A stretch of 6,414 bases of DNA from Oscillospiraceae bacterium UBA6409. Its GTDB lineage: Bacteria; Bacillota; Clostridia; Oscillospirales; Oscillospiraceae. Positions 4,507-6,414 of the stretch are shown piece by piece; position 1 is the stretch's first letter, and every line of letters begins with the position of its first letter. The stretch lies in the NCBI GenBank assembly GCA_002438575.1, contig DJPP01000099.1:4485-10898 (forward strand). The letters run 5' to 3'. The notes below the pieces were generated by a model. That model saw only the letters and a program-made list of their open reading frames with translations. It did no database searches and was not told where the DNA came from. A program made the position numbers and the translations under genes.

Positions 4507-6414
4507 TTACCGCATCAGCGCGTCCTCGCCGGCGGCGGTGGCGCCGGTGCCGTCCCGGGTGAACCAGGCGTTGATGATGTCCACGGCGGCGTTGGCCAGC
4601 AGACTGCCGCTGCCGCCCTTCTCCACCACGATGGCGATGGCGATCTCCGGATCGTCATAGGGGGCGTAGGCCACAAAGGTGCCGTTGGCGATATCCGTAC
4701 CCACCTGGGCCGAGCCGGTCTTGGCGCCGGCCTCCACCACACAGCGGGAAAAGGCGCTCCGCAGGGAATCGTAGGTCAGGTCGTGCATACCCTTGGTCAC
4801 CGCTGCCATGGTGCTGTCCGAGATGTTCAGGTCGTTCAGCGGTCCTTTGTTGTATACGTCGATAATTCGTGAATTATCATAGGATTTTACGTTTTTCAGA
4901 AGATGCGCCTCATAGTGCTCGCCGCCGGACACCAGCGTGGCCACATAGTTGGCCAGCTGCAGGGGGGTGAACAGGTTGTAGGACTGGCCGATGGCCGCCG
5001 TGATGGTCTGGCCGTCGGTCCACTCCCGGTCGTGGGCCTCCGCCCACTCCGGGGAGGCCAGCACACCGCTGACGTCGCCGATCTCAATGCCCGTGGACTG
5101 TCCCAGGCCGAAGGCCGTGGCGTACTCGTCCAGCTTCTTGATGCCTGTCAGACGGCCTACCTCGTAGTAGAAGTAGTTGCAGGAGTCCACGATGGCCTGG
5201 CTGACATTGATGCGGCCGTGGGTGGTGTGGGCCTGCCGCCAGATCCAGCACATGGGCTGCGGGTCCGTGTAGTAGGTGTAGATGCCCTTGTCCTCAATGA
5301 TGGTGCTGGGGGTGATGATGCCCTCCTCCAGCGCCGCCACGGACGTGCACAGCTTGAAGGTGGAGCCGGGGGCGTACACGCCCTGGGTGGCCCGGTTGAA
5401 CATGGGCAGGCGTTCGTCCTTCACCAGCTCCTCATAGTCCTGGTTGAACGTCTCCAGGTCGTAGGTGGGGTAGCTGGCCATGGCCAGCACCTCGCCGGTG
5501 CCCACCTCGATGACCACCGCCGCGCCGCCGCGCTCGTTGCTGTCTTTGTCGATCATGCCCTGAATGGTGCTGGCCAGCGTGTCCTCCACCACCTGCTGCA
5601 GGTCGATGTCGATGGTCAGCGCCACGGTGCCGCCGGGCTGGGGCTCCCGGGTGTACAGCTCGCCGGTGATCTTGCCGTTCTCATCGGTGGTGATGAGCCG
5701 CTTGCCGTCCTTGCCGTGGAGGTATTCCTCAAAGGCCTTCTCCACGCCGTCCTTGCCCACCAGGTCGTTCATGTTGTAGCCCTTGTCGGCGTAGCCCACA
5801 TAGCCGGTGCTCTCGTCGCTGCGCCACTCCTCCTGCCAGATGGCGCCCACGGTGCCCAGAATGTGCGCCGCCAGCTTGGTGTTGTACACCCGCGCCGCCG
5901 CCGTCTTGATGGTCACGCCCCGGTACTTTCCGTCGGTGATGCGGCCCAGCAGCTCTGTGGACACATCCTCGGCAAAGGTGTAGCTGCTGCGTCCGTCCAG
6001 CTCATACCGCACGCCCACGATCAGCCGCGCCTGCGCGTCGGTATAGCTGTCGTCGACCTTATAGAGCTTCCGCATGGCGGCCAGCACCTCCGCGCTGCCG
6101 CCGTCCGTGGGCAGCTTGTTGTCCTCCAGATATTCCCGGAAGCTCTCCGTCAGGCTCTTGCCGGTCAGGCGGGGGGAGGATCCCGTGGTCATGGGCAGTG
6201 TGTCGTTCCATGTGACGCCCTGCTCCTGACACAGCTGTATCAGCCGCCAGATGGCGTCGTTCAGCGCGGCCTCGTCCTTGTCAAAGGCGCTCGTGTCGAA
6301 CACCAGCGTATAGGCCAGCCGGTTGCTCACCAGTACCTTGCCGTTGCGGTCGGTGATGATGCCCCGGGAGGCCGTCACCGTTTCGCTGGCGGTGTTGCTG
6401 GTGATGGACCTGGC
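4507..6414 (-). CDS. mrdA: Penicillin-binding protein 2 (class B transpeptidase), N-terminus beyond right edge
   Basis: This membrane-anchored class B PBP cross-links peptidoglycan through D,D-transpeptidation, normally with RodA in the elongation machinery, and is a beta-lactam target. The 635 visible residues lack the start codon and N-terminal membrane anchor. The first part matches the pedestal/dimer domain: TASRGIITDRNGKVL (14-28) is the classic segment just after the anchor, and YNMNDLVGKDGVEKAFEEYL follows later. The transpeptidase domain has PGSTFK with catalytic S351 (codon 5364-5362), SCN (411-413, 5184-5176) and KTGS (565-568, 4722-4711), numbered from the first visible codon. The frame stays open to the right edge. 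There is no C-terminal PASTA domain, and the protein ends soon after AAVDIINAWF, which favours PBP2/MrdA over SpoVD or PBP2x-like proteins; a sporulation-specific homologue is not excluded. In many Firmicutes mrdA follows mreBCD, which would lie beyond the right edge. Confidence 0.92.
   Translation of the reverse strand, partial: ARSITSNTASETVTASRGIITDRNGKVLVSNRLAYTLVFDTSAFDKDEAALNDAIWRLIQLCQEQGVTWNDTLPMTTGSSPRLTGKSLTESFREYLEDNKLPTDGGSAEVLAAMRKLYKVDDSYTDAQARLIVGVRYELDGRSSYTFAEDVSTELLGRITDGKYRGVTIKTAAARVYNTKLAAHILGTVGAIWQEEWRSDESTGYVGYADKGYNMNDLVGKDGVEKAFEEYLHGKDGKRLITTDENGKITGELYTREPQPGGTVALTIDIDLQQVVEDTLASTIQGMIDKDSNERGGAAVVIEVGTGEVLAMASYPTYDLETFNQDYEELVKDERLPMFNRATQGVYAPGSTFKLCTSVAALEEGIITPSTIIEDKGIYTYYTDPQPMCWIWRQAHTTHGRINVSQAIVDSCNYFYYEVGRLTGIKKLDEYATAFGLGQSTGIEIGDVSGVLASPEWAEAHDREWTDGQTITAAIGQSYNLFTPLQLANYVATLVSGGEHYEAHLLKNVKSYDNSRIIDVYNKGPLNDLNISDSTMAAVTKGMHDLTYDSLRSAFSRCVVEAGAKTGSAQVGTDIANGTFVAYAPYDDPEIAIAIVVEKGGSGSLLANAAVDIINAWFTRDGTGATAAGEDALMR

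Noticed and set aside
1..6414. tRNA, rRNA, riboswitch, CRISPR array, insertion sequence, or defence/novel multi-gene system
   Set aside because: The window is almost completely filled by five recognised genes; the only intergenic stretch over 40 bases (2479-2638) is explained by parS sites, a terminator and a promoter. No direct repeat array, transposase or unexplained gene was seen.

Overview
The window is a GC-rich bacterial chromosomal segment with five protein genes, all on the minus strand. Gene content, Soj/Spo0J-type partition proteins, Bacillus-type parS sites and strong GGAGG-like ribosome binding sites point to a Firmicute. The high GC (roughly 60% by eye) and Clostridia-like protein variants suggest a gut Oscillospiraceae-type organism; that family assignment is inference.

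In transcription order (right to left) the layout is as follows. The 3' part of a class B penicillin-binding protein 2 gene (mrdA, 4507 to the right edge) is followed after 26 bases by a complete cytoplasmic GH13 alpha-glucan hydrolase gene (2639-4480). A terminator hairpin that contains a parS site ends this unit (2588-2633). A 160-base intergenic region (2479-2638) holds that terminator, a second perfect parS and a probable SigA-type promoter. Then come parA (1720-2478, GTG start), parB (840-1706, 13 bases after parA), a 39-base gap with a third parS (823-838), and the 5' two-thirds of serS (left edge to 800).

The genes form two apparent transcription units. Unit one, mrdA plus the glycosidase, links lateral-wall peptidoglycan synthesis with maltodextrin or glycogen breakdown by position only; no functional link is visible. 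Unit two, parA-parB-serS, encodes the chromosome segregation pair and an essential aminoacyl-tRNA synthetase. ParB should load as a CTP-dependent clamp at the parS sites on both sides of its own operon, and ParA should act on the ParB-parS complex. parAB with clustered parS usually lies near oriC, so this segment is probably origin-proximal, although no origin is seen here.

The most interesting structure is the parS arrangement: two perfect 16-bp sites with centres 39 bp apart upstream of parA, one of them forming the core of a 32-bp perfect palindrome that also looks like the intrinsic terminator of the upstream gene, and a third site immediately upstream of the serS ribosome binding site. 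I found no mobile element, CRISPR array, RNA gene or novel defence-type system.
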